Below, piece after piece: positions 27,214 to 36,779 of a DNA stretch of 64,000 nt (positions are counted from its first letter, which is position 1; each line of letters begins with the position of its first letter). This DNA is from an uncultured Clostridia bacterium (GTDB lineage Bacteria; Bacillota; Clostridia; Oscillospirales; Ruminococcaceae): contig CANRJA010000005.1 of NCBI GenBank assembly GCA_947630825.1, forward strand, positions 17,558 to 81,557, written 5' to 3'. The notes under the pieces were generated by a model. The model was given only the letters and a program-made list of their open reading frames with translations. It ran no database searches and was not told the DNA's origin. The position numbers were made by a program, and so were the translations under genes.

Positions 27214-27640
27214 ATTGTACCTCATAATTATAAACATATGTTCTAATAAATATTATAGTTTAAGAACAAATGTTTGTAAAGAGGTAAGTTTTGGGGAAAT
27301 TAAAACTGAGAACTAATTTTACATAGCTCTCAGTTTATTGGTTAATATTATTTTTTTATTTTAGTATTAAGTAGTTCGATTAAAAAGTTTATGTTTAAAT
27401 TAATATAGAATAAGTATTAACTACAAATACTTACACCTGTTTTCTATATTTTTGTAATGATTCAAAAAATAAATATTAACCTTTATGCTCTGATGTTTTT
27501 ATGCAAATAGGTTGGGGGATTTCTGCGGCAATCAGTTTTTCATGATTCATTGACTTTTTCGAAGCAATAGTGTATATTAATTGACAGAGGTCAAGCACTC
27601 ATCTTGCTCTTATAAATCGGAATTTGTGGGAGTTGTTAAT

Positions 27641-28420
27641 ATGACAAATTGGAATGCGGAACAGTATAGTAAATTTAAGAGCGAACGGACTTTACCTGCT
27701 ATTGATTTAGCTAATGCGATTACACATGAAAATATTCAAAGTGTTCTGGATATTGGATGTGGTATCGGTAATAGCACTGCAATTTTGAAAAACAGATTTC
27801 CGAAAGCTAAGATCATCGGAATAGATAGCTCGGACGATATGCTTGATATGGCAAGAAAAAATAACCCCAATATAGATTTCATTAAATTGGATGCTGAAAA
27901 GGAACTTCAAAATATCAATTCTCATTTTGATGTTGTTTTTTCAAATGCCTGTATTCAGTGGATACCTGATCACAAGCAGTTACTTAAAAATCTTATGCAG
28001 CTATTGAATGCTAATGATTTACTTGCGATACAGATACCTGAACAATCTAAGCACCCAATGCATAATGTCTTTAAGACTGTATCAGAATCAGATAAATGGA
28101 AAAACAAGATTACTATCTCGAGAGAATTTTATACTTTGAAAGAAGAGGAATATTTTGATGCTCTTTCTGAAATTTCGTGTAATTTTCGTATATGGGAAAC
28201 TGTTTATTTTCATAAGATGCCATCACATGAAAGCATTGTTGAATGGTACAAAGGTAGTGGATTGCGTCCATTTCTTGATTAACTCAACAATATCGATAAA
28301 GAGGAATTTGAACGGGATATTTTAGATAAAGCTAAAAATGCATATCCTGTTCAGCAGAACGGACAGATTATATTCAGATTTCCAAGACTGTTTTTTATTG
28401 CGGAAAAATCTGATTTTTAG
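27641..28420 (+). pseudogene. tam: Trans-aconitate methyltransferase-like gene with an in-frame TAA
   Basis: GGGAG eight bases before ATG 27641 sets the start. The class I SAM-methyltransferase motif I is VLDIGCGIGNST, the Asp of GIDSSDDML binds the ribose, and the WNAEQYSKF start and IVEWYKGSGLRPFLD are Tam-like. The frame stops at a TAA (28280-28282) and continues in frame for 45 codons (LNNIDKEEFERDILDKAKNA, then FPRLFFIAEKSDF) to a TAG at 28418. The lost tail belongs to the substrate-capping part of Tam, so the 213-residue product is probably inactive. Confidence 0.75.
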
Positions 28421-28644
28421 CAATTGTCCAAAAAACCGATTAGCATTGTACTAATATTTCTCAGTCCTGATTTAGAAAAGCCTAACGCCGTATGAACTCA
28501 CAAGGCCAAAGGACGTTAATTTAAGTATTCGGTTTTAATAAGATGATATAAATATAACATGACAGTTTTATTTATGAAATTGACTTTTTTCTGAAAGTGC
28601 TAGTTCAAGTCCATATAAGAAAAATCTTTATTGCTAAGTATTTC

Positions 28645-28894
28645 AGCAACGGTGACGTTGCATCCAGTCCGCGGACTAAATTAGTGCGTGAATTTTTTTG
28701 TTTATATCTCGCGTTATTTGTTTCATATAGATAAAAACGCGGCTTAAACATTGCGTTTAAGCCGTTTTTCTATGTCTTTATGCTTTATGGCACTCGGTCT
28801 GTTTTACCGCTTTTGACGCTCAAAAGGAGCGTCATTTTTCGTATCTGTTCACATCTGTTTTTAATTATTCCGTCTGTCACATCATCAAAATAGC
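28645..28894. repeat. About 250-bp direct repeat, copy 2
   Basis: This matches 859-1106, including the GCAACG-GTGA-CGTTGC hairpin, the AGTCCGCGGACT palindrome and the GGCTTAAAC...GTTTAAGCC hairpin, which here has lost two pairs. It marks the approximate right border of the accessory region. Unlike copy 1, it has no tRNA-Trp fragment beside it. Confidence 0.7.
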
Positions 28895-28970
28895 TAAACC
28901 TTATATCTTAATTATAAAAAATAAACAAAAAATCCTTATATTTTTAACTCAAATTTAGTTGTATTTTTTG

Positions 28971-28999
28971 TTGATTAAAATTTAAAAAAGTGATATAAT
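28971..28999 (+). promoter_or_regulatory. Strong promoter of the adhesin leader
   Basis: TTGATT (28971-28976), a 17-base spacer and TATAAT (28994-28999). Transcription would begin near 29006, leaving a leader of ~345 bases before the adhesin start codon. Confidence 0.65.
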
Positions 29000-29028
29000 T
29001 TGCTTACTAATCTTTTTATGGTGATATT

Positions 29029-29079
29029 ATGATTTGTGTAAAACACTTAATCCCAATAAATGTAAGGGGGGGGGGTTAA
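29029..29079 (+). CDS. Leader mini-ORF containing a G10 tract
   Basis: The frame is ATG at 29029, MICVKHLIPINVRGGG, then TAA directly after the run of ten G (29066-29075). With eleven G the frame would run 39 further codons to 29195. With nine G it would run to 29212. Both would pass through the hairpin at 29142-29174. The ribosome binding site is weak (GGTGAT). It may be a phase-variable leader peptide; translation is unproven. Confidence 0.4.
   Translation: MICVKHLIPINVRGGG
29066..29075 (+). repeat. Homopolymeric G10 tract
   Basis: Ten consecutive G in an otherwise AT-rich stretch between the promoter and the adhesin gene. Such tracts mutate by slippage and commonly switch surface genes. 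Confidence 0.9.
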
Positions 29080-29141
29080 TAACCCTGCCTTTGTTTGCTG
29101 TACACAAAACACTTTATCACTACTACATAAAATTATATGGG

Positions 29142-29174
29142 GCAGTATATCTCGTAGTGAATATACTGCTTTTT
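29142..29174 (+). terminator. Terminator/attenuator hairpin in the adhesin leader
   Basis: GCAGTATAT (29142-29150) pairs perfectly with ATATACTGC (29161-29169) and is followed by TTTTT. It stands between the mini-ORF and the adhesin. A second leader inverted repeat CGCACAGTTT (29246-29255) and AAACTGTGCG (29289-29298) lies just upstream of the ribosome binding site. Confidence 0.65.
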
Positions 29175-29350
29175 CTATGTGTAATAATTGTATAGTTTGT
29201 TTAAATGTGTAAATCAAAACTAAATAATTTATCCCTTTATTTTTCCGCACAGTTTGGGGAGTTTTATCGGAAATATATTTGCAAATTTAAACTGTGCGTA
29301 AATGGAACAGTGAAAATGCTCCAAAAATTTCTTTCCAGGAGGAAACTACT

Positions 29351-32300
29351 ATGAAACATAAGAAGACAATAAAACTAAACAGAATAACAAACAGATTTAT
29401 ATCGGTATTTTTAAGTCTGTGTATGATTACGTCAATAGGCAGTTCAACTGTTGCTGATGCGGCAAGTGCAAGTAGCGGCGATTCATCGTCCTCTGTCGTG
29501 GATGTCAAGCCCGCAAAGGAATATCCGGACGTGGAGCGGCACACCGTAGCTGAGATGTTAGCGAACGGCTGCGATGAAATCTATGTACCTTCAGCTCCGG
29601 AAGATGTGCCGAACGCGCAAACGGCCAAAACCATAGCGGACGCCTTGGCAGAGCTGACGGACGGCGGCGTTATATGGCTGACGGCTGACGCGTCCATAGA
29701 TACGGTCGCCTTGATGAATAACGTAACCGTGGCAATCAGTTCCCACGGCTCGACCGCTTATACCGTGACCAAATCTGGCGAAAGCGAGAATATGCTGACG
29801 CTGTCAGACAAGTCGGAGCTGACGCTGGAAAATGTCGTTATCGACGCTACCGATAATAAAAACGGAAGAACCATTTCTGTCAGCGGCGGCTCTGTCCTCA
29901 CGCTAGGAAAAGGTGCTGTATTGGAAAACAATATATCCTACGGTGCGGTTTATTCAGACGGCTCCTCTGTCTGCGTTGACGGCGGAGCAATTCGTAACAA
30001 TACCGCTGCGGGGGAAGCCGGAACAAAGGAATATCAGCCCAGCGGAACATGGACTGCGGTAAACACAAAGTATGTATTCAATGCCGATATGGGAAGCAAG
30101 CAGGCTCTCGGTGGTGCGATTCTTATGGTGAATGAATCCGCCTTTGAAATGACTTCCGGCGAGCTCGGCGGAAATACCGCTGCGACGGGCGGTGCGATTT
30201 ACGCATGGGCTTCGGGTAACATTAAGCTGTACGGAGGCACAGTTTCCGAAAACAAAGCGGAATCGTCGGCGGAAAATATCCCCGCGGCAGGAGGCGCAAT
30301 CTGCGTTGACGGCGGAGCCGAATGCAATGTAATTTCCGAAGTTATTGTTAACGACACTGTATTTTCTCAAAACAGAGCGAAACAAGGCGGTGCGATATAT
30401 TTCGGCATTGATGCAGGAACCGTCGATTTCATCATGACCGGCGGAAAATTTATCGGAAACAGTTCTACCGGCGACGGATCTGTGATTTGTTCCGAAACCG
30501 CTTACTGCAATCTTGACATCAGCGGTAAAGACACTACCATTACTGACAATAAAGCCGGAAATTCCGGCGGTATTTACCTGGACAACCAATCTGGTGCTGC
30601 TCCGTCCTCTTCGGTCACAATTCGTGATGGTGTGATTTTTGAGGACAATGAAGCGCTTAGAGGTCCCTGCCTGTTCGTAGTGAACAACGACGGCGTCAAT
30701 GTCAATATCAAGGGCGCTACGTTTAATGGAAATCACGGACAATGGGGCGGCGTGTTGTATAACAAGTGCTCTTATGTGAAATTCACGTTGGAAGATTCAA
30801 CATTTAAGAATAATACCGCCGATCAGGGCGGTGGCATATTCTGGCAGACAACGCAGTACCACAATGAGTTTCTTATTAAGGGCTGTACTTTTGAAGGAAA
30901 TGAGTGCGGTACGTTAGGCGGCGCGTTCGGCGGTCACTTCCGTGAAGGAACCGACCTTATGATAAAAGGCTGCACGTTCACCGGCAACAAGGCGGTGGAT
31001 TCCGGCGGCGCGATTTACGGCACTTTTGAAAATTGCAGCTTCACGATTGACGGCAGCAGTTTCGTCAACAACGTCTCCGGCGAGTCCGGTGGCGGTTTCA
31101 TGGCATATATCGCGGATGCGACGGTGACGGTCACGGGCGAGTCTCTGTTCCGTGGCAATTCCGCTGATGTGAACGCCGGTGCGTTTTCCGTTAGGCGGAA
31201 CAATAAGGAGCGTCCCGGCACTGTGTATCTGCTGTCTGCGGACATCATCGACAATGTTTGTAACGCCGATTTCTCGCGCTATGAGGCTGATGACCTTGAA
31301 CCTACAAAGCACTATAACACCGGCGGCGTTTATATAGGAGAGAACATTGTTCTTAAAACCTATGATATCGAGATTACGCAAAATCAGGTAAAATCAGGTT
31401 ATGAAGGCAACATGATCGGAACGGGAATAGGCGTATGTCCTCATGGCACAGTAATATTGAACCCCGAACACGGAGCAAAAATTCACAATAACGGCGATGG
31501 CAATGGTATGGATATTCTTGCCGTTCCGTGGGACGAGGTCATAGACCACGAGGTTCCTTCCCAGCTGTATATCCCTGAAAAAACGCCTGATGGCAAAGAC
31601 TATAACTGGACAGATTTAAATGGAGATGAAGCCAGAACAGGCTTATACTCATGGAACGAAGTTCTGAAAGAAAAAGAAGATGCCGAGCAGGGCATATCCA
31701 CAGTATCATTGATGGCTGAATCTGATGGGTACACGGGTGAGAAATCGCTTGATCCCGTAGGCTTCAGGGCAAACATTGATGAGCCGAGGTTTAAAACCAT
31801 GGCGGCCAACAGCACAACAGAGCCAAAAGTCTATATTGCGGGCAATTCATCGGATTCCGCTTTATATGGCGGCGGCGGAGTGATGGTAAATGGCACGGTC
31901 ATCGCCGGTGATCTTGAAGTTTCCGTCGAGAAAAAAACCGAGGGGCTATCCGAAGAGGATAAGAAAACCAAGGAATTTGAATTTGAATTCAGCATTACAT
32001 ATAAGTCGAGTTCATATACAGAAGAAAGCGCCATGAAATCGGGATTTAAAACTGAAGGCGATGTAGAGATCGATTTTAAGAAAACTGGAGGAGAAATAAC
32101 AGGGGAAGAAACAGGGAAAATAACTCTGAAAAAATCAGCGACCGAGGAAAGTGGTGCTTTTTACCCAACATTAAGCTGTACATTCAAACTAAAATCAGAT
32201 GAGAAAATAACATTCTCCAATTTCAAGGATACAAGTGGATACAGCATCTTTTATAATGACAGTTACAGCGAAAATCCTTATTATTTTGAACTAAAGGAGA

Positions 32301-35300
32301 TTGACTCCGGCGGAGCGGAAAGCGTGGAAATCACGAAAAAAGTTGCTGGCACCGAAGTAACCGGCGATATATTTGATCCCGATCACAACTATAGTACCGG
32401 CACCGTTAATAAAATCGAATTTACCTGTACGAACACCTTTAAGGGTAGTCTTACGGTTACTAAGGTACTCGAAGGCGATTATGCCAGTGCTAAGAACAAG
32501 ACGTTCACCTTTACGGTGACCGGACCGAGCTACCCGAATGGTGAAAAGGTCGAGATCACGGGTGCGAACAGCGAAACGTTGAATAATTTGCTGCCTGGCA
32601 TGTATACGGTAGTCGAGGAAAACGCGGAGATTAAAGGCTATAAGCTGAAAACGAAGATGAATCCAGAAAACGGCGTGGTCGACGTCACGGGTGGAAACGA
32701 GGTTACCGTTACCGTTACGAACACCTACAATATAGAACCGACAGAGTATGCACCGCAGATTGAGAAAACTGTAAAGGGAAATGCACCAAGTGATGAGACC
32801 TTTACATTTAACATTAAAGCAAGTGAAGATAATCCAATAGGAGCAGAACTGCCGACAGATACGACAGCAACAGTAAAGGGAGCAGGAACTGTAAGTTTTG
32901 GAAATATTACATTCAGCAAAGTGGGAACTTACAAATTTGAGATAAGGGAAATAGCAGGAGAAAGCTTAGGCTGCACTTATGATGAAAGTGTATGGACTTT
33001 GACTGTTAAAGTTGAAAATGTAGATTCGGCTTTGACAGTAACAAGTCATACCTACACAAAGGCAGGTGTGCAGCCAAACGAAAACAATGCATCTTTTGAA
33101 AACATATATTTCCGTCCTGTAAATTTCACACCAAAAGCAATAAAGATGCTGACAGGAGCAATACCTCCAAGCGAAGGAACGTTTAGCTTTAGTATAAAGG
33201 AAAAAGCAGATAACCCAAGCGGAGCAGTGCTTCCTGAGGATACAACGGCAACAGTAAAGGGAGCAGGAAGCACAAATTTTGGAGATATTACATTTACCAA
33301 AGCAGGAACATACAATTTTGAAATAAAAGAAACAAAGGGCAGTGAAGCAGGTTATATCTATGACGAAAGCGTATGGACGCTTACGGTAGAGGTTGAGGAT
33401 AACGATTCTCAATTAGAAGTAACGAACTATTCATATGCAAAAATAGGTGTACTTGATAACACGACCGGAGCTGAATTTACTAACATTTACAGAACCAATT
33501 CCACTACATATACTCCTCAAGTATCAAAAACTATAACAGGCTCAACTCCATCAAGCGAAAGCACTTTCATTTTTAACATAACCGCTAGCTCGGATAACCC
33601 CGACGGAGCAGAACTGCCGACAGATACTTCTGCAACAGTAACAGGTTCAGGAAGCACAAACTTTGGCAATATTAAATTTACAAAAGCAGGAACGTATGAC
33701 TTTGAAATAAAAGAAACAAAGGGAAATGACTCAGGCTATACCTATGATGAAAGCGTATGGACGCTTACAGTTGTAGTTGTAGATAATGAATCACAGCTGG
33801 AGGTTGAAAGCTATAGCTATACAAAGGCAGATGGAACGACAAGCAATGACGGAGCAGCGTTTACTAATACCTATAATGTAAGTCCGACAGAATTTACACC
33901 AAAGATAAACAAGACAGTAAAAGGCGACACTCCAAGCGATAAGACGTTCACCTTTAACATTACAGCAAGCGAGGAAAATCCTGACGGAGCAGTTTTGCCT
34001 GAAAACACAACGGCAACGGTAACAGGCTCGGGAACTGCAAGCTTTGGAAATATTACATTCAGCAAGGCGGGAATATATAACTTTGAGATAAAAGAAACAA
34101 AGGGAAATGACTCAGGGTATACCTACGATGAAAGCGTATGGACGCTTACAGTAGTAGTTGTAGATAATAACTCACAGCTGGAGGTTGAAAGCCATAGCTA
34201 TACAAAAGCAGACGGAACGACAAGCAATGACGGAGCAGCGTTTACTAACACCTATAATGTAAGTCCGACAGAATTTACACCAAAGGTAAAAAAGACAGTA
34301 AAAGGCGACACTCCCAGCGATAAAACTTTCACCTTTAATATTACTGCAAGTGAGAATAACCCAAGCGGAGCAGAACTGCCAACAGATACTTCAGCAACAG
34401 TAACAGGTTCAGGAACGACAAGCTTTGACAATATCAAATTTACAAAAGCAGGAACGTATAACTTTGAAATCAAAGAGGATCAGGGAAATGAACCCGGTTA
34501 TAGCTACGACGGAAGCATATGGACGCTGGCGGTAGAAGTAACAGATGAAAACTCACAGCTAAAGGTAAGCAAAGCTGAATATACAAAAGACGGAGCACAA
34601 AGCAGTGATGAAGCGTCATTTGAGAACAGCTACAGTACAACAGAGGTATCATATTCACCGCAGGTGACAAAGGAGATCACTGGAGATAAAACTCCAAGCG
34701 ATAAGACATTTACCTTTAACATTGAGGCAAGTGAAAACAATCCAAGCGGAGCAGAGATGCCAGAGGACAAAACAGCGACCGTCAAGGGAGCAGGAAACAC
34801 AAACTTTAATGCTATTACATTTACTAAGGCAGGAACGTACACGTTTAAGATAAGTGAAGCTAAAGGTAATGATGCAGGATATGCTTATGATGAGAGTGTA
34901 TGGACGCTAAAGGTAAAAGTTGTTGATAATGAATCGAAGCTGGAAGTACAAAGTCATACTTACACAAAGACAGACGGAACAGCAAACGAAGATAAGTCTG
35001 AGTTTGAAAACATCTACAGTTCGGGAAGTTTGACGATAAGCAAGGTCGTTACAGGCGACGCAGGGGATAAGAACAAGGAGTTCACATTTACTGTGACGCT
35101 CACAGATACTAACGGTAATCCGCTTGAGGGAGAGTACAGCTACACAGGCTCTAAGGAAGGAACGATAAAGAGCGGAGGAGAGATAAAGCTCAAGGATGGA
35201 GAAAGTGTAACGATAAGCGGACTTCCGATAGGAACGAAGTACACGGTAGCTGAGGCTGAAGCAAACAAGGACGGATACACAACAACATCAAAGGGTGAGA

Positions 35301-35665
35301 GCGGAGAGATATCGGAAAAGGAGCAAAAGGCTGAGTTTACGAACAGTAAGAACACAGATCCTACAAAGCCGACTGTTCCTACGAATCCTACAAACCCAAC
35401 AAGCTCTACAAATCCAACTAATCCGACTAAACCGACAGAGTCAAAGAAAACAACTACAACAAAGAGAACGTCAAGCAATCCGCCATACAGTAAGAGTCAA
35501 AACAACGAAAATACAAAAGGTGGAAATAACGGAAACACACCAAACACAGGAAGCGAAAGCGATAGAAATCTTCCGATTGCATTTTTGGTGACATTTTTGT
35601 TAGGATTGAACTCTGTTTACTTTTCTTTCAGGAGAAGAAAGATTAAGGGGAGAAAGGCGAAATAA
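29351..35665 (+). CDS. Giant sortase-anchored adhesin with beta-helix and pilin-type isopeptide repeats
   Basis: The protein has 2104 residues. GGAGG sets the ATG at 29351, followed by a signal peptide (VFLSLCMITSIGSSTVADA). Residues ~60-800 are a polymorphic-membrane-protein-like beta-helix with many GGAIYG / NxA / FxxN repeats. A linker follows, then a DUF5979-like domain (SLTVTKVLEGDYASAKNKTF). Six tandem ~126-residue Spy0128/FctA-type repeats come next (DNA starts near 32745, 33120, 33508, 33889, 34267 and 34647), each with YTPQVxKTITG, TFTFNI, AGTYxFEI and YDESVWTLTV. A final Cna-like domain precedes a Pro/Thr stalk, the TPNTG sorting motif, a membrane helix and a RRRK tail. The beta-helix half has clearly higher GC than the repeats, suggesting assembly from different sources. 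It is likely to be covalently linked to the cell wall for attachment. Confidence 0.9.
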   Translation: MKHKKTIKLNRITNRFISVFLSLCMITSIGSSTVADAASASSGDSSSSVVDVKPAKEYPDVERHTVAEMLANGCDEIYVPSAPEDVPNAQTAKTIADALAELTDGGVIWLTADASIDTVALMNNVTVAISSHGSTAYTVTKSGESENMLTLSDKSELTLENVVIDATDNKNGRTISVSGGSVLTLGKGAVLENNISYGAVYSDGSSVCVDGGAIRNNTAAGEAGTKEYQPSGTWTAVNTKYVFNADMGSKQALGGAILMVNESAFEMTSGELGGNTAATGGAIYAWASGNIKLYGGTVSENKAESSAENIPAAGGAICVDGGAECNVISEVIVNDTVFSQNRAKQGGAIYFGIDAGTVDFIMTGGKFIGNSSTGDGSVICSETAYCNLDISGKDTTITDNKAGNSGGIYLDNQSGAAPSSSVTIRDGVIFEDNEALRGPCLFVVNNDGVNVNIKGATFNGNHGQWGGVLYNKCSYVKFTLEDSTFKNNTADQGGGIFWQTTQYHNEFLIKGCTFEGNECGTLGGAFGGHFREGTDLMIKGCTFTGNKAVDSGGAIYGTFENCSFTIDGSSFVNNVSGESGGGFMAYIADATVTVTGESLFRGNSADVNAGAFSVRRNNKERPGTVYLLSADIIDNVCNADFSRYEADDLEPTKHYNTGGVYIGENIVLKTYDIEITQNQVKSGYEGNMIGTGIGVCPHGTVILNPEHGAKIHNNGDGNGMDILAVPWDEVIDHEVPSQLYIPEKTPDGKDYNWTDLNGDEARTGLYSWNEVLKEKEDAEQGISTVSLMAESDGYTGEKSLDPVGFRANIDEPRFKTMAANSTTEPKVYIAGNSSDSALYGGGGVMVNGTVIAGDLEVSVEKKTEGLSEEDKKTKEFEFEFSITYKSSSYTEESAMKSGFKTEGDVEIDFKKTGGEITGEETGKITLKKSATEESGAFYPTLSCTFKLKSDEKITFSNFKDTSGYSIFYNDSYSENPYYFELKEIDSGGAESVEITKKVAGTEVTGDIFDPDHNYSTGTVNKIEFTCTNTFKGSLTVTKVLEGDYASAKNKTFTFTVTGPSYPNGEKVEITGANSETLNNLLPGMYTVVEENAEIKGYKLKTKMNPENGVVDVTGGNEVTVTVTNTYNIEPTEYAPQIEKTVKGNAPSDETFTFNIKASEDNPIGAELPTDTTATVKGAGTVSFGNITFSKVGTYKFEIREIAGESLGCTYDESVWTLTVKVENVDSALTVTSHTYTKAGVQPNENNASFENIYFRPVNFTPKAIKMLTGAIPPSEGTFSFSIKEKADNPSGAVLPEDTTATVKGAGSTNFGDITFTKAGTYNFEIKETKGSEAGYIYDESVWTLTVEVEDNDSQLEVTNYSYAKIGVLDNTTGAEFTNIYRTNSTTYTPQVSKTITGSTPSSESTFIFNITASSDNPDGAELPTDTSATVTGSGSTNFGNIKFTKAGTYDFEIKETKGNDSGYTYDESVWTLTVVVVDNESQLEVESYSYTKADGTTSNDGAAFTNTYNVSPTEFTPKINKTVKGDTPSDKTFTFNITASEENPDGAVLPENTTATVTGSGTASFGNITFSKAGIYNFEIKETKGNDSGYTYDESVWTLTVVVVDNNSQLEVESHSYTKADGTTSNDGAAFTNTYNVSPTEFTPKVKKTVKGDTPSDKTFTFNITASENNPSGAELPTDTSATVTGSGTTSFDNIKFTKAGTYNFEIKEDQGNEPGYSYDGSIWTLAVEVTDENSQLKVSKAEYTKDGAQSSDEASFENSYSTTEVSYSPQVTKEITGDKTPSDKTFTFNIEASENNPSGAEMPEDKTATVKGAGNTNFNAITFTKAGTYTFKISEAKGNDAGYAYDESVWTLKVKVVDNESKLEVQSHTYTKTDGTANEDKSEFENIYSSGSLTISKVVTGDAGDKNKEFTFTVTLTDTNGNPLEGEYSYTGSKEGTIKSGGEIKLKDGESVTISGLPIGTKYTVAEAEANKDGYTTTSKGESGEISEKEQKAEFTNSKNTDPTKPTVPTNPTNPTSSTNPTNPTKPTESKKTTTTKRTSSNPPYSKSQNNENTKGGNNGNTPNTGSESDRNLPIAFLVTFLLGLNSVYFSFRRRKIKGRKAK

Positions 35666-35682
35666 ATAGGCTAAATTAATAG

Positions 35683-35728
35683 AAGCCGTATGTGAACGAT
35701 ATGTTCATATGCGGCTTTTGTTTTTTTA
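35683..35728 (+). terminator. Terminator after the adhesin gene
   Basis: AAGCCGTATGTGAAC (35683-35697) pairs with GTTCATATGCGGCTT (35703-35717), with two wobble pairs, followed by TTGTTTTTTT. Confidence 0.85.
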
Positions 35729-35845
35729 TTCTACCATAGTAGGTGTTTTTTTGCTATACGGGACGGTTCATGCGTCATCTGCTGGCTTTGGAATGTTTGC
35801 TTTATAAAATGGAATGCTAGCCAGAAGCTAGGGGTAAGATATCAG

Positions 35846-35881
35846 AAAAGCGTTCAGGATAGGATGATCCTGAACGCTTTT
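35846..35881 (-). terminator. Terminator downstream of the minus-strand surface protein fragment
   Basis: AAAAGCGTTCAGGA and TCCTGAACGCTTTT (35868-35881) form a perfect 14-bp stem. T-runs on both strands make it usable in both directions. Confidence 0.85.
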
Positions 35882-35909
35882 GTATTTATCTTCTATATTT
35901 GACCCGTCG

Positions 35910-36623
35910 CTATTTAGTCTTTTTCTTAACAACCTTACTCCATTTACCGTAATATTTATTGCCATTTGCTTTTTTATAGGCTCTTACTTTTACAAAGTAC
36001 TTTTTCTTTGCTTTTAGCTTTTTAAGTGTTACTTTATTCTTCTTTACCGAAACAGTCTTTTTGCTCTTTGTAAACTTGTTGTTTGTTGAATAAAAAACCT
36101 CATAGCCTGTTGCTCCGCTTACCTTTTTCCATGATATATTCAGTTTCTTTTTCTTTGCTTTAACCTTTACTTTTACTACCTTGACTAGCTTTGCTACAGT
36201 TTTTGGTGCTGTCTTTGAAGACTTATCAGTTACAGTATCGTTGTTATTTATTGGAGTATTTGCCGAAGTAGGTTTCGTCGTTCCCGTTGCTGTAAGGACA
36301 GTCTGCTCTTTTGTGATTTCCTGCGTCAAAGCCTCATCCTTAAAATATTTTCCGCAGGCCTCGCAGTACCAATAGGTAATATTACTCGTTGCCGTAGGCT
36401 TTTTAGCTTCCACATTCTTAGCACGATGCATCGCCGCTGGGATAATAACGCTGTTGTGCTCGGTGATTTCCTTGGTGCAGGCTTCGTCCTCGAACCACTT
36501 GCCACAGTCGCATACATAGTAAGGTTTGTTGCCTGCCTCCGTGCAGGTTTCAACTTTTTCTGCTACCAAAATACCTTTATGCTCGTGAGCTTCACTGAGT
36601 ACATCGATCATCTTGGTAATCAC
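35910..36623 (-). pseudogene. C-terminal part of a secreted surface protein (FN3-like)
   Basis: The 237-codon frame has no signal peptide. It shows two related ~50-residue repeats (TCTEAGNKPYYVCDCGKWFE and ATSNITYWYCEACGKYFKDE, each with an EACTKEIT-like end) and a C-terminal fibronectin-III-like domain (WKKVSGATGYEVFYS ... YFVKVRAYKK). These are typical of the ends of Clostridia cell-surface proteins. Upstream frames continue the similarity out of phase (SLECKEQKSIVITK before the nominal start, NAVVTFYKITMRWNGKH beyond), so the gene has lost its 5' part by frameshift and truncation. It may be silent. Confidence 0.6.
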
Positions 36624-36779
36624 AATCGACTTCTGCTCTTTGCATTCAAGGCTGTCTGGGTCGGGATGCTTGAAACTAACGGCAACAGTAAGCCGTGTGC
36701 TTCCCGTTCCAACGCATGGTTATTTTGTAGAAAGTCACCACGGCATTTGTTGAAGTACCATTGCTTGAGAACTGTGCGA

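Noticed and set aside
29954..31381. Long minus-strand frames inside the adhesin gene (262 and 155 residues)
   Set aside because: They are shadows of the GC-rich beta-helix coding region, without RBS or family features.
32740..35020. CRISPR-like array because of regular repeats
   Set aside because: The ~380-bp period encodes protein domains; there are no short direct repeats with unique spacers.
36426..36779. N-terminal part of the 228-residue plus-strand frame as part of the LysR gene
   Set aside because: It has no HTH and is antisense to the surface-protein debris; LysR-like sequence begins only near 36780.
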